A stretch of DNA of 7,485 nt from CAYMAX01 sp964388595. GTDB lineage: Bacteria; Bacteroidota; Bacteroidia; Bacteroidales; UBA932. The number at the start of each line of letters is the position of its first letter. The stretch's first letter is position 1. The notes beneath the pieces were generated by a model. It was not told where the DNA came from, made no database searches, and saw only the letters and a program-made list of their open reading frames with translations. The stretch is taken from NCBI GenBank assembly GCA_964388595.1, contig CAYMAX010000064.1, forward strand, positions 1 to 7,485, in the 5' to 3' direction. This document shows, piece by piece, positions 1 to 6,029 of this stretch. The position numbers and the translations under genes were made by a program.

Positions 1-356
1 CATGCAGGACTTTTGTATTTTTCCATGAGCTTGACTATCTTTTCAAGAACAATCTCATCAAGGGAGGAGATCTTGAAAATGCCATTGTTATCGTGGAACA
101 CAGTGTCCCTCAAGATGAGTTAAACAGGATGGCAGACCTTTTCAATGTTGAGAGGATAGAGAGAGTCCCCGAAGGCTATCTCGACAATGTCAAGCTCCAT
201 TTCAAAAATGAGTGTGCCCGTCATAAACTTCTCGACGTGATAGGAGATTTTTCACTCATCGGCTATCGCATAAAGGGCAAGGTTCTTGCATACAAATCAG
301 GTCATCAGATCAATACTCAGGTAGCCAAACTTATTCGAAAAGAATTATTACAATAA
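1..356 (+). CDS. lpxC: UDP-3-O-acyl-N-acetylglucosamine deacetylase LpxC, C-terminal part (5' end outside window)
   Basis: Zinc-dependent cytoplasmic deacetylase that performs the committed step of lipid A synthesis. The reading frame is open from base 3 and gives 117 residues; the true start lies upstream, so any internal GTG or ATG is not the start. Seen: the LpxC signatures RTFVF (fragment residues 2-6), LIKGGDLENAIVI (18-30), ARHKLLDVIGD (72-82) and KSGHQIN (98-104). By family knowledge, H74 and D78 are zinc ligands, K75 and D82 are active-site residues, and H101 is the catalytic His of the second domain; all are intact. The frame ends at TAA followed directly by TAG, 12 bases before lpxA. 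Oddity: Bacteroidota LpxC is normally fused to a FabZ dehydratase domain that continues just past this point, and no FabZ sequence is present here. Identity is secure; only the lack of fusion is unusual. Confidence 0.95.
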   Translation, partial: CRTFVFFHELDYLFKNNLIKGGDLENAIVIVEHSVPQDELNRMADLFNVERIERVPEGYLDNVKLHFKNECARHKLLDVIGDFSLIGYRIKGKVLAYKSGHQINTQVAKLIRKELLQ

Positions 357-368
357 TAGATTATCACT

Positions 369-1169
369 ATGCAAAATTCTAATTCAACAATTCATCCCAA
401 CGCTAAAATAGGAGCCAATGTAGAAATAGGGCCCTATTGCTATATCTCCGAAAACGTAGAGATAGGGGACGGCTCGTGGATAGCTCCTCACGTTACGATT
501 TTTGATTATGTAAAGATTGGAAAAAATTGCAAAGTATTCCCTGGGGCAGTAGTGGGGGCAATTCCTCAAGACATGAAATTTGACGGAGAAGTTACCTATG
601 TAGAAATAGGGGACAATACCACCATTCGTGAATGTGTCACTATCAACAGAGGCACAGCCGCAAGTGGTAAGTTTAAGACCCAGATAGGAGATAATTGTTT
701 GATAATGTCTTACGTACACGTAGCTCACGATTGTAAGATAGGCAATCATGTGATTTTGGTAAGTTATGTAGGACTTGCCGGAGAGACAGATGTCGATGAT
801 TGGGCTATTATAGGCGGAGGTACAGAAGTTCACCAATTTTCCAAGATCGGTGCACATTGCATGATACAAGGTGGGTCACTGGTCAGTAAAGACGTTCCTC
901 CCTACTCTTTGGCAGGTCGCTCTCCACTTTCGTATTGTGGTATCAATGTGGTCGGGCTCCGCAGGAGGGGATTTTCCAATGAACAGATGGAGAGGATTAA
1001 AGCTATCTACAAGCTTATCTACAATAGCGGACTCAACAGGACTGATGCTACCATCGCAGCTGAGAAAGCCATCATTGACTGCGAAGAGAAGAATACCATT
1101 TTGAAATTTATCCGTAACTCCAAGAGGGGCATCATCAAATTTACAGATCTCTCTTTCGATGAGGACTAA
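369..1169 (+). CDS. lpxA: Acyl-ACP--UDP-N-acetylglucosamine O-acyltransferase LpxA
   Basis: Cytoplasmic trimeric enzyme that moves a 3-hydroxyacyl chain from acyl carrier protein to UDP-GlcNAc, the first step of lipid A synthesis. The protein has 266 residues (E. coli LpxA has 262). Residues about 8-185 are hexapeptide repeats of the left-handed beta-helix type (IHPNAKIG, VEIGPYCYI, and so on). The active-site motif HVAHD (117-121) gives H120 as the general base, matching E. coli H125; EVHQF (153-157) and GAHCM (161-165) are also typical. The helical C-terminal domain begins near GINVVGLRRRGFS (191-203). By ungapped alignment, the 'hydrocarbon ruler' position (G173 in E. coli) is G168, compatible with a long acyl chain; this is inference. 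There is no Shine-Dalgarno, as usual for the phylum. It lies 12 bases after lpxC and overlaps the next gene by 11 bases, so it is probably co-transcribed. Confidence 0.97.
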   Translation: MQNSNSTIHPNAKIGANVEIGPYCYISENVEIGDGSWIAPHVTIFDYVKIGKNCKVFPGAVVGAIPQDMKFDGEVTYVEIGDNTTIRECVTINRGTAASGKFKTQIGDNCLIMSYVHVAHDCKIGNHVILVSYVGLAGETDVDDWAIIGGGTEVHQFSKIGAHCMIQGGSLVSKDVPPYSLAGRSPLSYCGINVVGLRRRGFSNEQMERIKAIYKLIYNSGLNRTDATIAAEKAIIDCEEKNTILKFIRNSKRGIIKFTDLSFDED

Positions 1170-1794
1170 GGTCGATACAGTCCTTCTGAGCAGTGCATAT
1201 TTTCCCCCCATCGATTTCTTCATTGCACTTGCCCATTCTCGAAAAGCACTTTTAGAAAAGTGTGAATCTTTTCAAAAACAAACATATCGCAGCAGATGCC
1301 GCATATATGCCTGCGATGGAGTACTCTCTCTCACTGTTCCTGTGTGTAAAGGAGAGAGTGAAGCGATTACTTCCATAAAGATTGATTATTCCAAGCCATG
1401 GGTTCACCAACACAAACTTGCTGTCATCTCTGCATATAGTTCTTCTCCATTTTTTGAATATTATCAAGATGATATTTTCGACATTCTCAATGAGAAGCCC
1501 GCATCTCTTTTTGAACTCAATAAAAGACTTATCGACAAACTTACAGAGTTATTTGGGCTGAAAAATAATATTGGGACTACCGAGCAGTACATTCCTGTCT
1601 ATGAGGGTGAAGGAGTACTGGACTTCAGAACCGCGATAACTCCCAAAAGGCCGAGCCCTGATATTATGAATCTACTCAAAAAGAAAGAGCCTTACTACCA
1701 AGTATTTGGGGACAAAAACGGATTTATCCCAAACCTTTCTGCGCTGGATCTTCTCTTTAATGAGGGCCCCAACTCTTTATCCTACATACTTTAG
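1159..1794 (+). CDS. WbqC-family protein
   Basis: A 211-residue protein of the WbqC-like family, named after a gene found in O-antigen clusters; its biochemical role is not established and a role in surface glycan synthesis is only inferred. Seen: the N-terminal signature SSAYFPPIDFF (11-21), a conserved segment around ESFQKQTYRSR (36-46), SKPWVHQHKLAVISAYSSSPFF (about 77-98), and the characteristic C-terminal LSALDLLFNEGP (193-204). There is no signal peptide or membrane segment, so it is cytoplasmic. The ATG lies inside the last codons of lpxA, an 11-base overlap that suggests translational coupling; the family N-terminus SSAYFPP starts only ten residues later, so this start fits well. Its stop codon overlaps the stop of the opposite-strand FadL-type gene. 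WbqC genes are common in Bacteroidota; sitting directly on lpxA links this one to envelope polysaccharide or LPS work. Confidence 0.87.
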   Translation: MRTKVDTVLLSSAYFPPIDFFIALAHSRKALLEKCESFQKQTYRSRCRIYACDGVLSLTVPVCKGESEAITSIKIDYSKPWVHQHKLAVISAYSSSPFFEYYQDDIFDILNEKPASLFELNKRLIDKLTELFGLKNNIGTTEQYIPVYEGEGVLDFRTAITPKRPSPDIMNLLKKKEPYYQVFGDKNGFIPNLSALDLLFNEGPNSLSYIL

Positions 1795-3338
1795 AATCTG
1801 AATCCGAGAGAGAACAGCAATCTCCAGTTCCAATAAGAATCTTTCATCACAGGTACACCAATTTCTGTCGGATAATCATCGTAGAGCGAGAAATATTCCA
1901 CAGTGCGGTTGCATTGCTGCTGGTAGGCAACATCTAAGAACAGTCCGTTGGAGAAATTATATCCCAACCCGAGTGAGGCAAGATGCTTCTGACCGGCAAA
2001 GTTTTTTTCGGGAGAACTGTAGTAATTATACCCTCCGCGTATGGACAGTGAAGGAATGATCCGGAATTCCAAACCTGCTCTGACATTATTGACAGCCTGA
2101 AAATATTGGTTGATATCGCTATTTTCAGCCTTGAATGTCTGCTGATAACCTTGTTCATCTCCCATTCTGACTTGGGAATAATTGGTGCGTTCATAGTCAA
2201 CACTTATCAACCCTATCTTGCCGAAGGTATAACTTACGCCGACATTCCACTTCAGAGGTGAAGTGATGCGGTAATTGTAATTGCCTAAAGGAGAATTGAT
2301 CGTATATTGAACGTCAGTGAAATTGGCTTCAATATCCTGTGTCCATGTGTCTCTCAGACGCATCCAAGTAGGTGTAGAGATAGATGCTCCAATACTGAGT
2401 CCTGCGACAGGTCTGTAAATGATTCCACCTTTGATGTTTACACCGGTACCTGAAGTAGCCTGATTGTATGTGTATGTGAAGTCCGAGAAACCTGTCTGGA
2501 ATAGAGCGGGGTTTTCGGCAGATTCGCTATAAGTCTCGTAGTGACTGTAATAGATGCTCTGTACAGTAACACTTACACCAAAGAAGAACTTATCATTTAC
2601 ATTGCCCGATACACTCAGTGCTATATCAGAAATATACCCCAAAGTTTGTCTGAAGAAATCTTGTCTGAGTGTGCCGGGGATGAATATGTGGTCATTATCA
2701 TCAATGTTCTCAGTAGCACCGATATAGGAGTTTTCCTCAAGATCGAGAGGGTCCATCAAGAATGAATTCCAGGCAAGTATGGACTTCCAGGAGGCTTTTG
2801 AATTATAAAAGGGATAATCGGGATTGGCATCGGGCATAATGAGCATATCCGGAGTGATAGTGGAGGGCATATTGGCGGCAAGGCTACCAAGCCAACTGGT
2901 AGCTGCTTCCATCCCTGAAGCACTGGTGCGGGAGACGAAATTATTGGTCTGGTTGGCAGAAAGGGCGCAGTTGATATTGAGAAGTCCTCTCTTTCTTCCG
3001 GTCTTGAAATAGCCTACATATCCTACATTGGAAAGGCTGAATCTGGAGCGATTGGCGCGGTTGTTATAACCTAGATATTCAGCATTATCAACGCTCGAAA
3101 TGATAGATGGAGTAACGATGAATTCCGAATATCTGTAGACTCCGGCTGCTGCAGGATTGATAGAAAGGGCACCCATGTCACCACCAATGGAGGTAAGTGC
3201 ATTGCCCATTGCCAAACTTCTTGCTGTCCCGTCGTAGAACTGTTGCGAGAAGCGCAGCGCATCATACATGCCCTGTCCAAACCCACTCAAGGGCAACAGG
3301 AGCACTGCTAAAACAAGGATGTAATAATATTTTTTCAT
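1791..3338 (-). CDS. OmpP1/FadL/TodX-family outer membrane channel ('hemin receptor'-type)
   Basis: Predicted beta-barrel outer-membrane protein of 515 residues, related to the FadL family that takes up hydrophobic compounds; Bacteroidota members are often labelled 'hemin receptor' without proof of substrate. Seen: a signal peptide (KK at 2-3, hydrophobic core 7-17, likely cleavage after GFG at 21 with Gln at +1, common in this phylum); the family N-terminal block GTARSLAMGNALTSIGGD (37-54) followed by SINPAAAGVYRYSEF (59-73), including the FadL NPA motif; alternating amphipathic strands rich in Tyr, Asn and Ser through the rest; and a C-terminal strand ending GFRF, with the final Phe expected for BamA recognition. 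The ATG overlaps the stop of the upstream lipoprotein gene by one base (TAATG), implying coupled translation. The 3' end overlaps the convergent WbqC gene by 4 bases. Family call is strong; substrate is unknown. Confidence 0.88.
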   Translation of the reverse strand: MKKYYYILVLAVLLLPLSGFGQGMYDALRFSQQFYDGTARSLAMGNALTSIGGDMGALSINPAAAGVYRYSEFIVTPSIISSVDNAEYLGYNNRANRSRFSLSNVGYVGYFKTGRKRGLLNINCALSANQTNNFVSRTSASGMEAATSWLGSLAANMPSTITPDMLIMPDANPDYPFYNSKASWKSILAWNSFLMDPLDLEENSYIGATENIDDNDHIFIPGTLRQDFFRQTLGYISDIALSVSGNVNDKFFFGVSVTVQSIYYSHYETYSESAENPALFQTGFSDFTYTYNQATSGTGVNIKGGIIYRPVAGLSIGASISTPTWMRLRDTWTQDIEANFTDVQYTINSPLGNYNYRITSPLKWNVGVSYTFGKIGLISVDYERTNYSQVRMGDEQGYQQTFKAENSDINQYFQAVNNVRAGLEFRIIPSLSIRGGYNYYSSPEKNFAGQKHLASLGLGYNFSNGLFLDVAYQQQCNRTVEYFSLYDDYPTEIGVPVMKDSYWNWRLLFSLGFRF

Positions 3339-4447
3339 TATCTTCTGCCTGTGCCTCCACCTGATCTTCCACCACCACTGCCACCGCTTGAATATGAACT
3401 GCCACCGGAGTATCCGCCGGAGCGAGAACTTCCGGAATATGAGGAAGAAGAACTGCGTGTATTGAATACATCTGAATTACCTGACGATCTTCTATCGTAG
3501 GAAGAATTGTAATTGGTGGTGTTCCCACTGTTATTGGAAGACCTTCTATAATAGGAATTGGCATTTCTGGTATAGACAGTACTATTGGATGTATTTGTGG
3601 ATGTGCTTGTGGATCTGCGATATCTGGATGAAGTGGAAGAGGTGGAAGAGGCTGTACGGGAATTACGGTCTGTGCGGACATATTTGGCACCCATATCACT
3701 TCCGGATGACCTTGTGGATGTTACTCTTGCTCGAGTAGTGGATTCTCCTCCTCGTATTTGATTGACGGAACGTCCTCCCTGTACATTTAGACTGCCGGGG
3801 CGAGAATCACGCTTCCCATAATACGAGTTGCGACTGATTCCCATGGAGTGGTAACCATTGTAGTACATAGGATAACCCCAAGAATAATATCCTCCCCAAT
3901 ATCCGGGATAATATGGATAGTCACCCCAAAAATAAGGATTATAACCCCATCCCCATGGAGAATATCCATAATACCAGGGGTCCCAGTATCGGTACCCATA
4001 GTAGAATGGGTTATAGCCCCATCCCCAATTATATCCGAAACGTCCGTAGTAACCTCCAAGTCCATAGTATCCGCTCCACCATGGATAGTACCCATCCCAA
4101 TAGGGGTCATCGAATACTAAATTGACATTGAGAGATAAAGTGGTATCGACGTTGGGGACCACTATACTGTAAGTTTTATCTGGTTCGTAAAGAACATCCA
4201 CAGATTGATGATTGGAGACTATCAATGTGTCTACGAGTGTTTTGGAGAAGGCTTTGCTTTTGCGCTCGATAGTCTGAGATGTAAGTTCGTTAAGATCTTT
4301 TTTCTCTTTCTCCTCGGCAAGTTTGGTGCTCTCGTCCTGACGGTAATAGATACCATCTTCGAGCTGTGATGTATAATAGCTTGAAGTACCACAAGAAACG
4401 AAGAAAATCATACTGCAAAGGATGGTCGGAACTAAAAACTTTTTCAT
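3338..4447 (-). CDS. Putative lipoprotein with Tyr/Trp/Gly-rich core and Ser/Arg-rich tail, function unknown
   Basis: A 369-residue protein that I cannot assign to a functional family. Seen, in order: a lipoprotein signal (KK at 2-3, hydrophobic stretch, FFVSC with C19 as the probable lipidated Cys); a charged, likely helical segment (about 38-70, with EEKEKKDLNE); a short ordinary region (71-114); a low-complexity core (115-212) with 12 Trp, about 30 Tyr and many Gly, including two WGWGYNP copies 24 residues apart (141-147, 165-171); and a Ser/Arg/Asn/Gly tail (213-369) with recurring RRSS-type units and ending SGGGTGRR. It is probably anchored in the outer membrane and largely disordered beyond residue 115. 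It is preceded by a perfect AGGAGGT ribosome-binding site and overlaps the FadL-type gene by one base, so the two products may work together at the outer membrane (inference). Similar Bacteroidales proteins are generally annotated as hypothetical, some from memory under the uninformative name 'vitellogenin II precursor'. Confidence 0.8.
   Translation of the reverse strand: MKKFLVPTILCSMIFFVSCGTSSYYTSQLEDGIYYRQDESTKLAEEKEKKDLNELTSQTIERKSKAFSKTLVDTLIVSNHQSVDVLYEPDKTYSIVVPNVDTTLSLNVNLVFDDPYWDGYYPWWSGYYGLGGYYGRFGYNWGWGYNPFYYGYRYWDPWYYGYSPWGWGYNPYFWGDYPYYPGYWGGYYSWGYPMYYNGYHSMGISRNSYYGKRDSRPGSLNVQGGRSVNQIRGGESTTRARVTSTRSSGSDMGAKYVRTDRNSRTASSTSSTSSRYRRSTSTSTNTSNSTVYTRNANSYYRRSSNNSGNTTNYNSSYDRRSSGNSDVFNTRSSSSSYSGSSRSGGYSGGSSYSSGGSGGGRSGGGTGRR
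3935..4027 (-). repeat. Two-copy coding repeat (WGWGYNP) in the lipoprotein gene
   Basis: Bases 4007-4027 and 3935-3955 each encode WGWGYNP on the minus strand, with starts 72 bases (24 residues) apart. The two 21-base copies differ only at a few mostly synonymous positions. The sequence between and around them is built of similar Tyr/Trp/Gly/Pro units, so this looks like an old internal duplication in a low-complexity segment, not a mobile repeat. Confidence 0.6.
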
Positions 4448-4452
4448 GGCAT

Positions 4453-4459
4453 ACCTCCT
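4453..4459 (-). promoter_or_regulatory. Strong Shine-Dalgarno site (AGGAGGT) of the lipoprotein gene
   Basis: On the minus strand AGGAGGT lies 5 bases before the ATG at 4447, ideal spacing for pairing with the 3' end of 16S rRNA. Other genes in this window have no such site (lpxA, the gene at 6030) or only a weak purine run (proS, AAGAGA about 8 bases before its ATG). Bacteroidota generally avoid Shine-Dalgarno sites, so this exception stands out. It also supports the 4447 start over the ATG four bases upstream (4451-4449), which lies too close to the site and opens a frame of only two codons. Confidence 0.75.
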
Positions 4460-4478
4460 GTGTTATGTAAATAATTCG

Positions 4479-4486
4479 TACTTTTG
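4479..4486 (+). promoter_or_regulatory. Candidate -7 element of the proS promoter
   Basis: TACTTTTG matches the TAnnTTTG -7 consensus of Bacteroidota on the plus strand and would place the start of transcription near 4490-4494, a leader of about 55 bases before proS. No good TTTG is found at the -33 distance (only TCCTG around 4456-4460), so the call rests on the -7 element and its position between the divergent genes. The site lies downstream of the predicted start point of the opposite promoter, so the two transcripts would overlap at their 5' ends. Confidence 0.45.
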
Positions 4487-4511
4487 CGGGCAATAAGTGC
4501 CTTGTATAGCA

Positions 4512-4544
4512 CAAATATAACAAAAATTATTCCAAGAGATCAAT
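4512..4544 (-). promoter_or_regulatory. Candidate Bacteroidota-type promoter for the lipoprotein-FadL operon
   Basis: The minus strand carries TATATTTG (4519-4512), a perfect match to the TAnnTTTG -7 element of Bacteroidota, preceded after 21 bases by ATTG (4544-4541), one mismatch from the TTTG -33 element. Transcription would begin near 4504-4508, giving a leader of about 60 bases that contains the AGGAGGT site. The AT-rich sequence between the elements fits. Predicted by eye from consensus only. Confidence 0.55.
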
Positions 4545-4547
4545 TTT

Positions 4548-6026
4548 ATGGCAAAAGAAGTCACCAATAAAGAAGATAATTATTCACAATGGTATAACAA
4601 CCTGGTAGTTAAAGCCGAATTGGCAGAAAGTTCTGCAGTGAGAGGTTGCATGGTTATTAAACCTTATGGTTATGCCATCTGGGAGAAAATCCAGTCCCAA
4701 CTCGACAAAATGTTCAAAGAGACAGGTCATCAGAACGCATATTTCCCACTTTTTATACCAAAATCTTTCCTTTCCCGGGAAGCAGAGCATGTAGAGGGAT
4801 TCGCCAAAGAATGTGCAGTGGTAACCCATCACAGACTTATGAAAGACCCTTCAGGTACAGGTGTGGTAGTCGACCCTGACGCAAGACTCGAAGAGGAGCT
4901 CGTGGTCAGACCCACATCCGAGACTATTATTTGGAGTACATATAAGAATTGGATTAAATCTTACAGAGACCTTCCTCTTCTTATCAACCAGTGGGCCAAT
5001 GTGGTGAGATGGGAGATGAGGACAAGACTATTCCTTCGTACTTCAGAATTTCTGTGGCAGGAGGGACATACCGCACACGCTACTCGCCAGGAGGCTGTTG
5101 AGGAGGCTAAGCGTATGGTCAATGTCTATGCTGATTTTGCCCGTAACTATATGGCGATGCCTGTCGTAATAGGCAAAAAATCTGATAACGAGCGTTTTGC
5201 CGGTGCGCTTGATACATATTGCATAGAGGCTCTCATGCAGGATGGCAAAGCTTTGCAGGCAGGAACTTCTCATTTTCTGGGACAAAATTTTGCCAAGGCA
5301 TTTGATGTCAAGTTTGCCGATAAAGATGGGAAGCTCGACTATGTATGGGCTACTTCCTGGGGTTGTTCCACTCGCTTGATGGGTGCTCTGATAATGGTTC
5401 ACAGCGATAATAACGGATTAGTGCTTCCTCCACAACTTGCCCCCATACAAGTGGTAATGGTCCCCATCTATAAAGGCGAAGAAGAACTTGCCAAGATGGT
5501 GGAATATATGAAAGCCATCGGCAAGGACCTTTCAGCACTTGGCATTTCTTACAAGATAGATGACAGAGACAATCTTCGTTCCGGATTCAAGTTTGCCGAA
5601 TGGGAATTGAAAGGGGTTCCTGTGAGGGTGGTAATCGGACCGAGGGACCTTGAGAACAATGAAGTAGAACTTGCCAGAAGGGATACATTGGAGAAAAGCT
5701 CCGTTCCTCGCGAAGGACTCGCTGCATATATCCAGAATCTTCTGAAAGAGATACAACTCAATATCTACAACAAGGCTCTTAAATTTAGAGAAAACAGTAC
5801 CCGAAAAGTCGATACTTGGGAGGAGTTCAAGGTTGAGATAGAGAAAGGTGGATTTCTGCTGTGTCATTGGGATGGAACTACCGAGACTGAAGAGAAAATC
5901 AAAAATGAGACAAAGGCTACCATCAGGTGCATTCCATTGGATACGGACGTAGTCATTGAAGAGGGGAAATGTATTTATTCCGGCAAGCCTTCCAAACAAA
6001 GAGTTATATTTGCCAGAGCATATTAA
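4548..6026 (+). CDS. proS: Proline--tRNA ligase, archaeal/eukaryal-type
   Basis: Cytoplasmic class II aminoacyl-tRNA synthetase charging tRNA(Pro). The protein has 492 residues, the usual size for the compact archaeal/eukaryal type, which lacks the INS editing insertion of the long bacterial type. Seen: motif 1 region (about 36-72, IKPYGYAIWEKI to FPLFIPKS); the TSE loop RPTSETII (121-128); motif 2 beginning RWEMRTR (154-160) and running to FLWQEGHTAH (168-177); AGTSHFLGQNFAKAF (238-252); motif 3 GCSTRLMGA (272-280); the anticodon-binding domain from about APIQVVMVPIYKG (298-310); and the extra C-terminal domain ending in ARAY with the terminal Tyr typical of this type. Oddity: the Cys4 zinc site of some relatives is degraded, with only C439, C461 and C475 in this domain and Ser where the CxxC partner of C475 would be. 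First gene of a tight three-gene run. Confidence 0.97.
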   Translation: MAKEVTNKEDNYSQWYNNLVVKAELAESSAVRGCMVIKPYGYAIWEKIQSQLDKMFKETGHQNAYFPLFIPKSFLSREAEHVEGFAKECAVVTHHRLMKDPSGTGVVVDPDARLEEELVVRPTSETIIWSTYKNWIKSYRDLPLLINQWANVVRWEMRTRLFLRTSEFLWQEGHTAHATRQEAVEEAKRMVNVYADFARNYMAMPVVIGKKSDNERFAGALDTYCIEALMQDGKALQAGTSHFLGQNFAKAFDVKFADKDGKLDYVWATSWGCSTRLMGALIMVHSDNNGLVLPPQLAPIQVVMVPIYKGEEELAKMVEYMKAIGKDLSALGISYKIDDRDNLRSGFKFAEWELKGVPVRVVIGPRDLENNEVELARRDTLEKSSVPREGLAAYIQNLLKEIQLNIYNKALKFRENSTRKVDTWEEFKVEIEKGGFLLCHWDGTTETEEKIKNETKATIRCIPLDTDVVIEEGKCIYSGKPSKQRVIFARAY

Positions 6027-6029
6027 AAA

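Noticed and set aside
384..869. 161-residue minus-strand frame antisense to lpxA
   Set aside because: It mirrors the hexapeptide-repeat periodicity of lpxA; no start signal, no recognisable domain, and the sense frame is certain.
1755..1775. GGGCCC palindrome near the end of the WbqC gene as a possible terminator
   Set aside because: It is a short perfect palindrome with no loop and no following T-run on either strand, so it does not make a terminator hairpin.
3262..3699. 145-residue minus-strand frame across the end of the lipoprotein gene
   Set aside because: It is a +1 shadow of the Ser/Arg tail, rich in Pro, Ile and Val from the same biased codons, and overlaps the well-supported genes on the same strand.
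3787..4125. Several open frames on both strands (70-107 residues) within the lipoprotein gene
   Set aside because: They are by-products of the repetitive, biased codons for Tyr, Trp, Gly and Pro in the lipoprotein; their translations are low-complexity Ile/Pro/Thr-rich strings with no protein-like features.
4443..4451. Two-codon upstream frame (ATG CCA TGA) overlapping the lipoprotein start
   Set aside because: Its ATG is only one base from the AGGAGG core, too close for efficient initiation, so it is probably chance; it was used only to decide the start.
5532..5999. 155-residue minus-strand frame antisense to proS
   Set aside because: No recognisable domain or start context, and proS on the other strand is unambiguous.
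6005..6012. TATATTTG matching the -7 promoter consensus just before the gene at 6030
   Set aside because: It lies in the conserved VIFA codons at the end of proS, has no -33 partner at the right distance, and the 3-base gap points to co-transcription with proS.
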